From: Lactobacillus johnsonii ATCC 33200
Lineage (GTDB): Bacteria; Bacillota; Bacilli; Lactobacillales; Lactobacillaceae
Direction of reading: 5' to 3'
DNA: 64,000 nt
NCBI RefSeq assembly: GCF_000159355.1
Contig: NZ_GG670120.1
Location: forward strand, 290,209-354,208
Each line of letters opens with the position of its first letter. Position 1 is the stretch's first letter. A program made the position numbers and the translations under genes. Positions 7,825 through 20,564 of this stretch are shown in pieces. A model generated the notes under the pieces. That model searched no databases, had not been told where the DNA came from, and saw only the letters and a program-made list of their open reading frames with translations.

Positions 7825-8794
7825 AGAACAAATTCCTGAAGCAGTTGCTCTGTTGAGAAAAGGAGAATTAGTAGCTTTTCCAACTGAAACCGTATATGGG
7901 CTTGGGGCATTAGCAACTAATGAAAAGGCTGTTAAGAGTGTATATGCAGCTAAAGGCCGCCCAAGTGATAATCCATTAATTGTAACTGTGTCTGATGAAG
8001 AAATGATGGAAAAATATGTTAATGAAGTGCCAGAACGTGCTAAAAAGCTAATTAAACACTTTTGGCCTGGTCCATTAACTATTATTCTTTTTGTCAAAGA
8101 AGGCACTTTACCAGATGCTGTAACTGGCGGGCTTCCAACCGCAGCATTTCGCTGTCCGAATGATGATATGACCCATGATTTAATTAGTGAACTGGGAAAG
8201 CCTATTGTTGGGCCCTCCGCTAACACTTCCACTAAGCCTAGTCCAACAACTGCAGAACATGTTTTTCATGATTTAAAGGGAAAAATAGCCGGGATTATTG
8301 ATAATGGTCCAACCGAAATTGGTTTAGAGTCAACAATTGTTGATTTGTCCGTTGAAAAGCCAACGGTACTTCGTCCTGGTGAAATTACGCCCGAAGAGAT
8401 TTCAGCGGTTCTAGGAGAAGAAGTTTTGATGAATAGGGGAACTACGCAGACTAAGGGTGTGCCAAAAGCTCCTGGTATGAAATATCGTCATTACGCTCCT
8501 AGTGCTCCTGTTTTAATTGTTGATAAAAAAGAAGACTTTTCGAAAATCCAATGGGATGATGAGACTGGTGTAGCTGCTTTGGATGAAGTTCTTGAAAATA
8601 TCGATAGTCCTAATAAATATAGTTTAGGTAAGACCATTGATAAGGCAGCCCATAATTTGTTTGGTGCTTTAAGATATTTTGATGATGAAAATAAGATTAA
8701 GCGCATTTATGTCCAAGGTTTTGACCATGGTGCAATTAGTGCTGCTTATATGAATCGTTTAAACAAAGCTGCTGCTGGCCACCATTTTCATTAA
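7802..8794 (+). CDS. L-threonylcarbamoyladenylate synthase (Sua5/YwlC type)
   Basis: It makes threonylcarbamoyl-AMP from threonine, bicarbonate and ATP for the t6A37 modification of ANN-decoding tRNAs. The 330-aa protein is the long Sua5 form: an N-terminal YrdC domain (AFPTETVYGLGA, later GPSANTSTKPSPTT) and a C-terminal Sua5 domain after the conserved APGMKYRHYAP linker. The ATG at 7802 follows GGAAGGTGG with good spacing. An in-frame ATG at 7784 lies before that site and is rejected. It overlaps prmC by 23 bases and closes the tdk-prfA-prmC operon at the terminator at 8801. Confidence 0.93.
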   Translation: METKILNKEQIPEAVALLRKGELVAFPTETVYGLGALATNEKAVKSVYAAKGRPSDNPLIVTVSDEEMMEKYVNEVPERAKKLIKHFWPGPLTIILFVKEGTLPDAVTGGLPTAAFRCPNDDMTHDLISELGKPIVGPSANTSTKPSPTTAEHVFHDLKGKIAGIIDNGPTEIGLESTIVDLSVEKPTVLRPGEITPEEISAVLGEEVLMNRGTTQTKGVPKAPGMKYRHYAPSAPVLIVDKKEDFSKIQWDDETGVAALDEVLENIDSPNKYSLGKTIDKAAHNLFGALRYFDDENKIKRIYVQGFDHGAISAAYMNRLNKAAAGHHFH

Positions 8795-8800
8795 AAATAA

Positions 8801-8829
8801 AAAGGCATGTAGAAAAACATGCCTTTTTT
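8801..8829 (+). terminator. Intrinsic terminator after the tdk-prfA-prmC-sua5 operon
   Basis: GGCATG pairs with CATGCC around an 8-base loop and is followed by six T residues, starting just after the stop codon. Confidence 0.85.
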
Positions 8830-8907
8830 CGTATGATTTAGGAAACATTTATCTAATAATTTGTTAAAATAATGGACGAAGTATTATTTTTAAAATAGGA
8901 GGCCATT

Positions 8908-9537
8908 ATGGGTAAGTTTACCGTTTTGAATCACCCGTTGATCCAACATAAGTTGACAATTATTCGTAAGAAAGACACAGGTACAAATGAATTTCGTCAA
9001 ATTGTTGGTGAAATCGGTGGACTCATGGTGTATGAAATGACACGCGATTTGCCATTGAAGAATGTTGAGATTGAAACTCCAATTGGAAAGTCAACTCAAA
9101 AAGAATTAGCAGGTAAGAAACTAGTTATAGTACCAATTTTACGTGCTGGTCTTGGAATGGTTGATGGTGTTCTTCAAATGATCCCATCTGCAAAAGTAGG
9201 ACATATCGGAATGTATCGTGATGAAGAAACTCTAAAGCCACATGAATATTTCTTCAAGATGCCACCAGATATTGAAGAACGTGAATGTATTATTGTTGAT
9301 CCAATGCTTGCAACAGGTGGTTCAGCAAATATGGCTATTGAAGCATTAAAGAAGCGTGGTGCTAAGAATATTCGTTTAGCTGTTCTAGTAGCTGCTCCTG
9401 AAGGTGTAAAGACTGTACAAGAAGCAAATCCAGATGTAGACATCTATGCAGCAGCAGAAGATGAAAAATTAATGGATAACGGTTACATCTACCCAGGTCT
9501 AGGGGATGCAGGAGATAGATTGTTCGGAACTAAGTAA
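8908..9537 (+). CDS. upp: Uracil phosphoribosyltransferase
   Basis: It converts uracil and PRPP to UMP in pyrimidine salvage. The 209-aa protein is full length and carries the PRPP-binding loop [10 protein letters not shown] near residue 131 and the uracil-site region [13 protein letters not shown] at the C-terminus. ATG follows AGGAGG at 8897-8902. A terminator separates it from the upstream operon. The ATP synthase operon begins 91 bases downstream with no strong terminator between, an arrangement known from lactobacilli, so partial co-transcription is possible. Confidence 0.96.
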   Translation: MGKFTVLNHPLIQHKLTIIRKKDTGTNEFRQIVGEIGGLMVYEMTRDLPLKNVEIETPIGKSTQKELAGKKLVIVPILRAGLGMVDGVLQMIPSAKVGHIGMYRDEETLKPHEYFFKMPPDIEERECIIVDPMLATGGSANMAIEALKKRGAKNIRLAVLVAAPEGVKTVQEANPDVDIYAAAEDEKLMDNGYIYPGLGDAGDRLFGTK

Positions 9538-9628
9538 TTTTACTCAAAAATATTTTGAAATTAAAATTTTTGGGTGTTATCATTTTTAGTGTGTTTGAGG
9601 TATTCAGCACAAGAAGGGAGGTCACGAA

Positions 9629-10345
9629 GTGAATGAGAAATCTGTAGTCGTTAATGTATTCGGCTTAAATTTCAATGTAACTAACTGCTTAGGGGGAACG
9701 TTAGTCGCAATTGCGGTTTTCTTTCTTGTTTGGTATTTAGGACGTAATGTTTCTTTAAAACCTAATAAAAAGCAAAATCTTTTGGAATATATGATTGATT
9801 TTACAAATGGGATTGTTAAGGACAACGTTGCTGACGTAGATGCACAAAAGCACCTATCTCTATATGCCTTTACCCTATTCATGTTCATTTTCTTTATGAA
9901 CCAGTTAGGTTTGTTCTTTGAGTTTTCAATTAATGACCATATCCTTGTCAAATCACCAACAGCTAACCCATTAATTACTATGACCATGGCAATGATGACA
10001 TTGCTTTTGTCTTATAACTTTGGTGTTCAGAGGTTTGGTGCTAAAGGTTATTTTGCAAATTATGCAAAACCAGTTGGATTTTTACTTCCAATCAATATTA
10101 TTGAGGAATTCACTAATTTCTTGACGTTATCACTACGTCTTTACGGTAATATTTATGCCGGTGAAGTATTATTAACTTTAATCGGTAATCGTTTTGCAAA
10201 GAGTGCGGGTTGGTTTACCGTCATCGCTTCGGTTCCACTAACTTTAATCTGGCAAGGCTTCTCTGTCTTTATTGGCTCTATCCAGGCATATGTATTCGTA
10301 ACTTTGTCAATGGTATATATTGGGAAAAAGGTTACTGAAGAATAA
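9629..10345 (+). CDS. atpB: F1Fo ATP synthase subunit a
   Basis: Subunit a is the membrane stator that forms the proton half-channels against the c-ring. The 238-aa protein has about five hydrophobic segments. The conserved helix with the essential arginine is visible in LSLRLYGNIYAGE. The GTG start follows AAGGGAGG at 9613-9620. It is the first gene of the operon, and no atpI lies upstream. In fermentative lactobacilli the enzyme mainly works as a proton pump that consumes ATP to keep cytoplasmic pH near neutral, and the operon is typically acid-inducible (known for relatives, not shown here). Confidence 0.95.
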   Translation: MNEKSVVVNVFGLNFNVTNCLGGTLVAIAVFFLVWYLGRNVSLKPNKKQNLLEYMIDFTNGIVKDNVADVDAQKHLSLYAFTLFMFIFFMNQLGLFFEFSINDHILVKSPTANPLITMTMAMMTLLLSYNFGVQRFGAKGYFANYAKPVGFLLPINIIEEFTNFLTLSLRLYGNIYAGEVLLTLIGNRFAKSAGWFTVIASVPLTLIWQGFSVFIGSIQAYVFVTLSMVYIGKKVTEE

Positions 10346-10576
<231 letters not shown>

Positions 10577-10625
10577 TTTGCGTTTTAAGAACAAGATCGT
10601 AATTACGAGAAAGAAGGGTTGAGAC

Positions 10626-11125
10626 ATGCAATTTATGTTTGCAGCCTTAAAATTAGAGTTAGGTGACACGCTTTACTATCTTTTGATCTTTGCAGCTTTG
10701 CTCCTCTTAGTTAAACACTTTGCTTGGGGCCCTGTAACAAAGATGATGGAAGAACGTCGTCAAAAGGTAATAAGCGACCTTGATCAAGCAGAAAGTGATC
10801 GAAAGAAAGCTGAATTGCTTGCTAATCAACGTGAAGCAGCCTTGAAAGACTCTAAACAAGAGGCAACACAAATTCTTTCTACTGCAAAAAGCAATGCGGA
10901 AAAGACTAAGAATAATATTATTAGCCAAGCTGATCAAGAAGCTGCCGCAATTAGAAAGAGAGCATCAGAAGATGCTGCTCAAGCAAAAACTGATGCACTC
11001 AATGAAGCAAGAGATCAAGTAGCTGACATTTCTGTTGCTATTGCTGAAAAAGTAATTAGCAAGAATTTATCTGCTGCTGATCAGAAAGACTTGGTAGATC
11101 AATTTATCAAGGGGCTGAATGACTA

Positions 11126-11126
<1 letters not shown>
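10626..11126 (+). CDS. atpF: F1Fo ATP synthase subunit b
   Basis: Subunit b is the peripheral stalk dimer joining Fo to F1. The 166-aa protein has one N-terminal membrane segment (LYYLLIFAALLLLVKHF) and then a long charged helix rich in Ala, Lys, Glu and Asp that forms the right-handed coiled coil. Its TAA overlaps the atpH ATG by one base, so translation is coupled. Confidence 0.95.
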
Positions 11127-13200
<2,074 letters not shown>

Positions 13201-13217
13201 AAGAGGAGGTTTTTTCA

Positions 13218-15639
<2,422 letters not shown>

Positions 15640-15650
15640 GGTGATGCGTT

Positions 15651-16091
15651 ATGGCAGATCCAGAAAAAGTTATAAAAGTTAGCGTTGTAACACCTGATGG
15701 TATTGTCTATTCGCATAATGCTACGATGGTAGCAATGCGCGCAATTGATGGAGATCGTGCAATTATGTATGATCACCTTCCAATTGTTACTCCTTTAGCT
15801 ATTGGTGAAGTTCGGGTAAAAAGAACGCATGAAATGAATGATCGTATTGACCATATTGCTGTTAATGGGGGCTATATTGAATTTTCAAATAATGAAGCAA
15901 CCATTATTGCGGACAGTGCTGAACGTGCTCGCAATATTGATGTTAAGCGTGCACAATCAGCTAAGAAGCGTGCTGAACAACATATGCAAGAAGCTAAAGA
16001 GAAGCACAACGAAAGAGAAATGCTAGAAGCTGAAATTGCCTTACGTCGTGCAGTTAATAGATTACATGTACGTGAAAATTACAGTAAATAG
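15651..16091 (+). CDS. atpC: F1Fo ATP synthase subunit epsilon
   Basis: Epsilon binds the gamma foot and the c-ring and can inhibit ATP hydrolysis. The 146-aa protein has the N-terminal beta-sandwich ([22 protein letters not shown]) and a C-terminal two-helix segment rich in Arg, Ala and Glu. It is the last gene of the operon; a terminator begins 9 bases after its stop. Confidence 0.95.
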   Translation: MADPEKVIKVSVVTPDGIVYSHNATMVAMRAIDGDRAIMYDHLPIVTPLAIGEVRVKRTHEMNDRIDHIAVNGGYIEFSNNEATIIADSAERARNIDVKRAQSAKKRAEQHMQEAKEKHNEREMLEAEIALRRAVNRLHVRENYSK

Positions 16092-16100
16092 AAATGAGAA

Positions 16101-16127
16101 AGACGAACGATGAGTTCGTCTTTTTTT
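16101..16127 (+). terminator. Intrinsic terminator of the atp operon
   Basis: AGACGAAC pairs with GTTCGTCT around GATGA and is followed by seven T residues. It sits only 15 bases before the start codon of the next gene, so that gene depends on read-through or on a promoter within this short gap. Confidence 0.85.
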
Positions 16128-16141
16128 ATGGAGAAAATTAT

Positions 16142-16375
16142 ATGATGAAACAAGTAGGAGTTCATGCAATTGTCAGCCTAATCACATATTTAGTGATGAT
16201 TGCATTTTCGTTCAGAGCAGTGAGAGGCCTAAGAGTGGACCAGTTATTTAAGAAGGGACACACATTTGAAATTCAAGTATTTTTACTATTTGTGTCGATT
16301 GCCTTAGGTTTTATAGTTGGACAATTTATTTTGGCATTAGTGGATCAATCCTTAGCATTAAAAATGCTTTTTTAA
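16142..16375 (+). CDS. DUF1146 family membrane protein
   Basis: The 77-aa protein has two membrane segments (VHAIVSLITYLVMIAFSFRA and VFLLFVSIALGFIVGQFILA) joined by a charged loop with the family's RAVRGLRVDQLFKKG. Relatives (YwzB of Bacillus) sit near atp and mbl genes; their function is unknown. The ATG at 16142 follows GGAG at 16130. An in-frame ATG at 16094 would read straight through the atp terminator and is rejected. The last codons form a small hairpin followed by T residues. Confidence 0.8.
   Translation: MMKQVGVHAIVSLITYLVMIAFSFRAVRGLRVDQLFKKGHTFEIQVFLLFVSIALGFIVGQFILALVDQSLALKMLF
16353..16373 (+). terminator. Weak terminator overlapping the end of the DUF1146 gene
   Basis: AGCATT pairs with AATGCT around AAA, followed by six T residues. 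The hairpin is made of the last codons of the gene, and the T-run leads into its TAA. The stem is only 6 bp, so efficiency may be low. Confidence 0.5.
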
Positions 16376-16482
16376 TGATTTTTATAAGAAATGCTTTTGA
16401 AAAGCACTTCTTTACACTTGTCCTTAAAGTAAAGCGGTATTTATGTTACAATTTTTAATGATTAAATACTGGAGGCACTAGC

Positions 16483-17472
16483 GTGGCAAGAGATATAGGA
16501 ATTGACTTAGGAACTGCAAATGTTCTAATAAATGTATCCGGCAAAGGTATCGTTTTAAATGAACCTTCTGTTGTTGCTGTAGATACTGATAAAGATAAAG
16601 TTGTCGCAGTCGGTACTGAGGCATATAAAATGGTAGGGCGTACACCAGGTAATATTAGAGTAATTAGACCATTGAAAAATGGTGTAATTGCAGATTTTGA
16701 TATTACAGAAGAAATGCTTAGCTACTTTATTGAAAAATTAAACGTAAAAGGTTTTATGTCTAAACCTAATATTCTAATCTGTGCTCCTACTGGAGTTACT
16801 TCAATTGAGCAAAAAGCTATTATTCAAGCTGCTGAGAAATCAGGTGGAGGCCGAGTATATCTAGACTTTGAACCTAAAGTAGCAGCTGTGGGAGCAGGGC
16901 TAGATATTTTTAGACCACAAGGAAATATGGTTATTGATATTGGTGGTGGTACTACTGATATTGCTGTCTTGTCAATGGGAGAAATCGTAACTTCCCGCTC
17001 ACTTCGTTGGGCCGGGGATAAAATGAATCAGGCCATTGCCAGCTATATTAAACGTAGTAAGAATCTTTTAGTAGGACAACACACTGCTGAGCAAATTAAG
17101 ATTCAACTTGGGACCGCTTTTGAAGCTGATCCAACTAAGACGATGACTGTTCGTGGTCGTGATATGGTTGACGGATTGCCAAAGCAAGTTACAATTAACG
17201 AGCTAGAAGTTCAAAAGGCTCTTGAAGATGGTTTAATGTCAATTGTGGCTGCAACTAAAGAAGTTTTGGAGCAAACTCCACCTGAATTGTCTGCTGACAT
17301 TATCGATCGTGGTATTATGTTAACAGGTGGTGGAGCCTTACTAAAGAATATTGATAAATTAATTACTTATTATCTCCAAGTTCCAGTTTTAAAAGCTGAT
17401 GAACCATTAGAAGCTGTTGCAAATGGAACAGGTGTGTTGCTTAAAAATATTGAGAATCATCAGAGACACTAA
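16483..17472 (+). CDS. mbl: MreB-family actin-like protein (Mbl-type paralogue)
   Basis: This cytoskeletal ATPase moves along the membrane and guides cell-wall elongation. The 329-aa protein has the actin-fold phosphate loops IDLGTANVLI and [13 protein letters not shown] and the adenosine motif [11 protein letters not shown]. It is one of two MreB homologues here; the other (36807) sits in mreBCD, so this one is taken as the Mbl-like copy. The GTG start follows GGAGGCA. It heads a run with epuA, yidD, a DUF2969 gene and rodA, which ties it to lateral wall growth. Confidence 0.9.
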   Translation: MARDIGIDLGTANVLINVSGKGIVLNEPSVVAVDTDKDKVVAVGTEAYKMVGRTPGNIRVIRPLKNGVIADFDITEEMLSYFIEKLNVKGFMSKPNILICAPTGVTSIEQKAIIQAAEKSGGGRVYLDFEPKVAAVGAGLDIFRPQGNMVIDIGGGTTDIAVLSMGEIVTSRSLRWAGDKMNQAIASYIKRSKNLLVGQHTAEQIKIQLGTAFEADPTKTMTVRGRDMVDGLPKQVTINELEVQKALEDGLMSIVAATKEVLEQTPPELSADIIDRGIMLTGGGALLKNIDKLITYYLQVPVLKADEPLEAVANGTGVLLKNIENHQRH

Positions 17473-17474
17473 TT

Positions 17475-17660
17475 ATGAAGAGAGCAAGTTTTAATTTTTC
17501 ATTAGTAAATAAACATTTAAAAAAATTGGGAAAGATTATTTTATACTTGTTTGCAACCATGCTCCTTGGAGCCTTTATTGGATGTGGTGTTGCAAGTGGC
17601 AATCCTTTTGCAATTTTCTTTCCTACAACATGGATTCATTTTTTTGAGTTTTTAAGTTAA
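17475..17660 (+). CDS. EpuA-like small membrane protein (annotated in the family as RNA polymerase subunit beta-associated)
   Basis: The 61-aa protein has a basic N-terminus ([12 protein letters not shown]) and one membrane segment ([20 protein letters not shown]), ending in a hydrophobic tail with aromatic residues. The pattern fits the EpuA family (PF11772). Its database label, RNA polymerase subunit beta, has no clear functional basis. It lies between mbl and yidD with 2- and 1-base gaps, so it is co-translated with envelope genes. Confidence 0.65.
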   Translation: MKRASFNFSLVNKHLKKLGKIILYLFATMLLGAFIGCGVASGNPFAIFFPTTWIHFFEFLS

Positions 17661-17661
17661 A

Positions 17662-17955
17662 ATGAATAAATTGTTAATTGGGTTGGTAAATGTTTATAAG
17701 AAATTTATTTCTCCAATTTTGCCACCAACATGTAGGTATTATCCTACTTGTTCAAGCTATATGATTGATGCTTTAAAAAAGCATGGAGCAATTTTAGGCT
17801 TAATAATGGGACTAGCGCGGATATTACGCTGTAATCCTTTTATTAAGGGAGGAGTAGATCCAGTACCGGATTATTTTACCCTGCGTCGTAATCCTCATCC
17901 TGAACGATATGAAGATGAAATTATTGCGCAGGCATTTCATTCGAATAAAAAGTAG
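17662..17955 (+). CDS. yidD: YidD membrane protein insertion efficiency factor
   Basis: YidD is a small amphipathic protein that aids YidC-dependent insertion of membrane proteins. The 97-aa protein has the diagnostic cysteine-rich motif [19 protein letters not shown] near residues 24-42 and the C-rich [16 protein letters not shown]. It starts 1 base after the upstream stop and lacks its own strong ribosome binding site, which suggests coupled translation. Confidence 0.92.
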   Translation: MNKLLIGLVNVYKKFISPILPPTCRYYPTCSSYMIDALKKHGAILGLIMGLARILRCNPFIKGGVDPVPDYFTLRRNPHPERYEDEIIAQAFHSNKK

Positions 17956-17965
17956 GAGAATATAT

Positions 17966-18193
17966 ATGTCTAGAAAATTGGAAAGTATTGATATTGAAGT
18001 TAATGAAAGAAAAGGCACTTCAGCACCTACCTGGGAAGTTGTTATTCCTGGTAAACGTTCTATTGGAATTATTGAACAAGAAGAAGAACGCTATCATGTA
18101 GTATCTTCTAAAACAAATCACAGTCTCTATTCCAAGACTTTAGAAAGTGCTATTAATGAATTACTTTCATACTTTACTTTGCATGAGAAATAA
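17966..18193 (+). CDS. DUF2969 family protein
   Basis: The 75-aa soluble protein (MSRKLESIDIEVNERKGT..., ending LLSYFTLHEK) matches the small DUF2969 family of lactic acid bacteria, usually found next to rodA. Its function is unknown. The ATG at 17966 follows AGGAG at 17954-17958. A longer in-frame start at 17909 would overlap yidD by 47 bases and has no ribosome binding site, so it is rejected. rodA begins 18 bases downstream. Confidence 0.8.
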   Translation: MSRKLESIDIEVNERKGTSAPTWEVVIPGKRSIGIIEQEEERYHVVSSKTNHSLYSKTLESAINELLSYFTLHEK

Positions 18194-18211
18194 ACAAAGT
18201 AGGGATATACA

Positions 18212-19408
18212 ATGACAAAAGTTGAAAATAAAGCAGATTGGTATGATCGCATCGCATGGGGGGTAGTAATTCCAGTCTTTTTATTAGCCGTCATCAGTCT
18301 ATACGGTATTTGGGTTGCAACTGTGAATGATCCTAAAATGGGGAGCCCAGTAAAAGCAGTTATTACTCAAGCAGTTTGGTATCTGGTATCAATTGCACTG
18401 GTGATTTTTGTAATGCAATTTGATGCAGAACAACTTTTTAAAATTGCTCCAATTGCTTATGGGATTGGAATAATTTTATTAATTGCAGTTTTATTCTTGT
18501 ATAACCGGCAAGTATTTGCCGATACTGGTGCGAAGAGTTGGTTTAAATTAGGACCATTAACTTTTCAACCGTCTGAAATTATGAAACCTGCATTTATCTT
18601 AATGTTAGCAAGAGTAGTAGAGCGGCATAATGAACAGTATGCCCATACTTTTAAAACAGACTGGCTTTTGATTGGTAAAATATCTGCATGGTTAATTCCA
18701 GTCGCAGTTTTGTTAAAGCTACAAAATGACTTCGGTACCATGCTTGTGTTCTTTGCAATTGTTGGTGGGGTAATTTTAGTTTCAGGAATTACTTGGAAAA
18801 TTATCATCCCAGTATATGGTGTTGTGTTTATTATTGGTGCAGCAGCAATCTTACTGGTTACTACCCCCGGTGGACAAGCATTTTTAGGAAGTGCATTTAA
18901 CTTTAGGGCCTACCAGTTTCAAAGAATTAACTCTTGGTTGAATCCATCTCAAGATACTTCTTCAGGTGCTTATCAATTGTGGCAAAGTATGAAGGCGATT
19001 GGATCAGGTCAAATTTGGGGACATGGTTTTGGTAAAGTCAGTGTTTATGTTCCTGTTAGAACTTCTGATATGGTTTTCTCAGTTATTGGTGAATCATTAG
19101 GTTTCATAGGATGTTGTGCTTTGATTTTGATTTATTTCTATTTAATTTTTCAAATGGTCAAAATTACTTTTGAAACAAAAAATGCATTTTATTCTTATAT
19201 TTCTACGGGAATTATCATGATGATTTTATTTCACGTTTTTGAAAATATCGGAATGGGAATTGATCTTTTACCATTGACTGGTATCCCGCTACCATTTGTA
19301 TCTCAAGGGGGATCAGCCTTATTAGGAAATATGATTGGAATTGGCTTGATTCTATCGATGAAGTGGCACCATAAAGATTATATTTTTAGTACCGCTGGAG
19401 ACTTTTAA
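18212..19408 (+). CDS. rodA: SEDS-family peptidoglycan polymerase RodA
   Basis: RodA polymerises lipid II into glycan strands during elongation, with a class B PBP as partner. The 398-aa protein has about ten membrane segments and the SEDS motifs FQPSEIMKPAF and GIPLPFVSQGGSALL. FtsW has the same fold. RodA is preferred because the gene ends a run beginning with mbl. A strong bidirectional terminator follows. Confidence 0.9.
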   Translation: MTKVENKADWYDRIAWGVVIPVFLLAVISLYGIWVATVNDPKMGSPVKAVITQAVWYLVSIALVIFVMQFDAEQLFKIAPIAYGIGIILLIAVLFLYNRQVFADTGAKSWFKLGPLTFQPSEIMKPAFILMLARVVERHNEQYAHTFKTDWLLIGKISAWLIPVAVLLKLQNDFGTMLVFFAIVGGVILVSGITWKIIIPVYGVVFIIGAAAILLVTTPGGQAFLGSAFNFRAYQFQRINSWLNPSQDTSSGAYQLWQSMKAIGSGQIWGHGFGKVSVYVPVRTSDMVFSVIGESLGFIGCCALILIYFYLIFQMVKITFETKNAFYSYISTGIIMMILFHVFENIGMGIDLLPLTGIPLPFVSQGGSALLGNMIGIGLILSMKWHHKDYIFSTAGDF

Positions 19409-19413
19409 AAGTA

Positions 19414-19451
19414 TAAAAAATACCTCATCATTTTTGATGAGGTATTTTTTT
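19414..19451. terminator. Bidirectional terminator between rodA and uspA
   Basis: ATACCTCATCA pairs with TGATGAGGTAT, with runs of six or more A on one side and T on the other. It serves rodA from the left and uspA from the right. Confidence 0.88.
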
Positions 19452-19455
19452 GCTC

Positions 19456-19935
19456 TTAATTTTTTCTATTTTTCTTAATATCTTCGTTTTGTGCAGCTGG
19501 TTGACGAATTACAAGAACATCACAAGCTGCAGTACGGGTAACATACTCCGTAATACTACCAATTAGTAATCTTTCTACGGCATTTAAACCAGTAGCACCT
19601 AAAATTATTAAATCGATATTGTGTTCTTCTGGAAACTCATGAGCAATGATATTCTTTGGAGAACCAAATTCAATTGAATAGTGAACATCTTTAACTCCAG
19701 CATCTTTAGCCCGGTTATAATATTCTTCAATTTTGGTTTTTGCCTCTTCAGATACTTGTTCAACCATTGCTGAATCAAAGCTAGAAACATCTTGAAATGC
19801 ACGAGTATCTACTACGTGTAAAATTTCAAGAGTAGCACCGTTTCTTTTGGCTACTTCAACAGCTTTGCTAAATGCAGCGTCTGCTTCTTTTGAACCATCT
19901 ACGGCAACTTGGATATGTTGGTATTGTTTTAACAT
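19456..19935 (-). CDS. Universal stress protein, UspA family
   Basis: The 159-aa cytoplasmic protein has the ATP-binding UspA signature GATGLNAVERLLIGSITEYV and DVLVIRQP near its C-terminus, so it is the nucleotide-binding type. The ATG at 19935 follows GGAGAGGTG. The in-frame GTG at 19944 is part of that site and is rejected. It follows a small membrane-protein gene and a 6S-type RNA on the same strand, the context described for the lacto-usp RNA motif. Its exact role in stress survival is not known. Confidence 0.9.
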   Translation of the reverse strand: MLKQYQHIQVAVDGSKEADAAFSKAVEVAKRNGATLEILHVVDTRAFQDVSSFDSAMVEQVSEEAKTKIEEYYNRAKDAGVKDVHYSIEFGSPKNIIAHEFPEEHNIDLIILGATGLNAVERLLIGSITEYVTRTAACDVLVIRQPAAQNEDIKKNRKN

Positions 19936-19995
19936 GTTGATCACCTCTCCATCAATATTTTACCAAAATTTTATTTAAATAGAATAATAATAAAA

Positions 19996-20280
19996 CTATT
20001 CATTTAAATTCATGAAAGTAAATGAAAAGATGGAAAGCGCCATTGCAGCAATAATTAAGGTAATGAAATTAAATATTTTAGGTAAGGTAAATAAAATAAT
20101 AATCCCAATAAAACCAGTTAAAATTAACACCAAACTAGTAATTGAGAACAGCATATTAATTTTTTTATTTCCGATAAAAGTGAAAATAATGAATTGTCCT
20201 TTATTTTTACTTCTAATTAAATACCAAGCTGTAATAAACACTAATAAAATAAAAATTAGCATTAGAACTTTTAATACCAC
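19996..20280 (-). CDS. Small hydrophobic membrane protein upstream of uspA, function unknown
   Basis: The 94-aa protein has three membrane segments (LMLIFILLVFITAWYLI; MLFSITSLVLILTGFIGIII; FITLIIAAMALSIFSFTFM) with a short basic loop (RSKNKGQ). No family is recognised. The GTG start is preceded by GTGAGGT. It begins about 20 bases after the 6S RNA terminator, too close for a promoter in between, so its expression probably relies on read-through from the RNA. uspA begins 60 bases downstream. Confidence 0.7.
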   Translation of the reverse strand: MVLKVLMLIFILLVFITAWYLIRSKNKGQFIIFTFIGNKKINMLFSITSLVLILTGFIGIIILFTLPKIFNFITLIIAAMALSIFSFTFMNLNE

Positions 20281-20297
20281 TTATTAAACCTCACTTA

Positions 20298-20322
20298 ATA
20301 AAAAAAGCGGCTTACGCCGCTT
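20298..20322 (-). terminator. Terminator of the 6S-type RNA, upstream of the usp operon
   Basis: On the minus strand AAGCGGC pairs with GCCGCTT around GTAA and is followed by seven T residues. Confidence 0.85.
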
Positions 20323-20520
20323 CCTTGAATTTCAATAAAATCTGAGTTGACTGCAACATAATGACGCTTGTTGAACCCGCAGTGTTCAAAATTTGAATCT
20401 ATGTCGCAGTGAATATGGATCCTAGGACAAGCTAGTATTCCGATTCAGATGTTATTCATAAATTCCAACGTCTTTAGTTTGATCGGTCAACTTTGTAATT
20501 AGGTTGATCAACTCAGATCA
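20323..20520 (-). ncRNA. ssrS: 6S RNA (lacto-usp RNA motif context)
   Basis: 6S RNA mimics an open promoter and binds sigma-70/sigma-A RNA polymerase, globally tuning transcription in stationary phase. The transcript runs leftward from a strong promoter (TTGACA, 16 bases, TAGAAT) to an intrinsic terminator. Its ends form a perfect 11-bp closing stem: ATCTGAGTTGA near the 5' end (20508-20518) and TCAACTCAGAT near the 3' end (20340-20350), enclosing about 157 bases with no reading frame. The core is about 180 nt, the usual 6S size. In Bacillus subtilis 6S-1 lies near the rarA homologue, and here rarA is immediately upstream. In lactic acid bacteria the lacto-usp motif lies before a hypothetical gene and usp, exactly this layout. 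Confidence 0.8.
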
Positions 20521-20526
20521 CTATCT

Positions 20527-20554
20527 ATTCTAGCAAAGATATGATCAATGTCAA
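20527..20554 (-). promoter_or_regulatory. Promoter of the 6S-type RNA
   Basis: On the minus strand TTGACA (20554-20549) and TAGAAT (20532-20527) are 16 bases apart. The predicted start near 20520 falls just before the closing stem. The -35 lies 11 bases after the rarA stop codon. Confidence 0.8.
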
Positions 20555-20564
20555 TAAATTGGAT

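Noticed and set aside
7759-8232. A 157-aa minus-strand reading frame opposite the Sua5 gene, and other long antisense frames over atp, valS and PBP genes.
   Set aside because: They are shadows of conserved genes on the other strand, with no ribosome binding site and no family resemblance.
9538-9628. A strong terminator or atpI gene between upp and atpB.
   Set aside because: The A/T-rich complementary segments are imperfect and no atpI-like reading frame fits in 91 bases.
16094-16141. Longer N-terminus for the DUF1146 protein starting at 16094.
   Set aside because: Those codons are the atp terminator hairpin, and a proper GGAG ribosome binding site precedes the ATG at 16142.
20281-20564. Gene-free structured region considered as a tracrRNA or CRISPR-associated RNA.
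   Set aside because: There are no spaced repeats and no cas genes. Promoter, closing stem, length and rarA/usp context fit 6S RNA much better.
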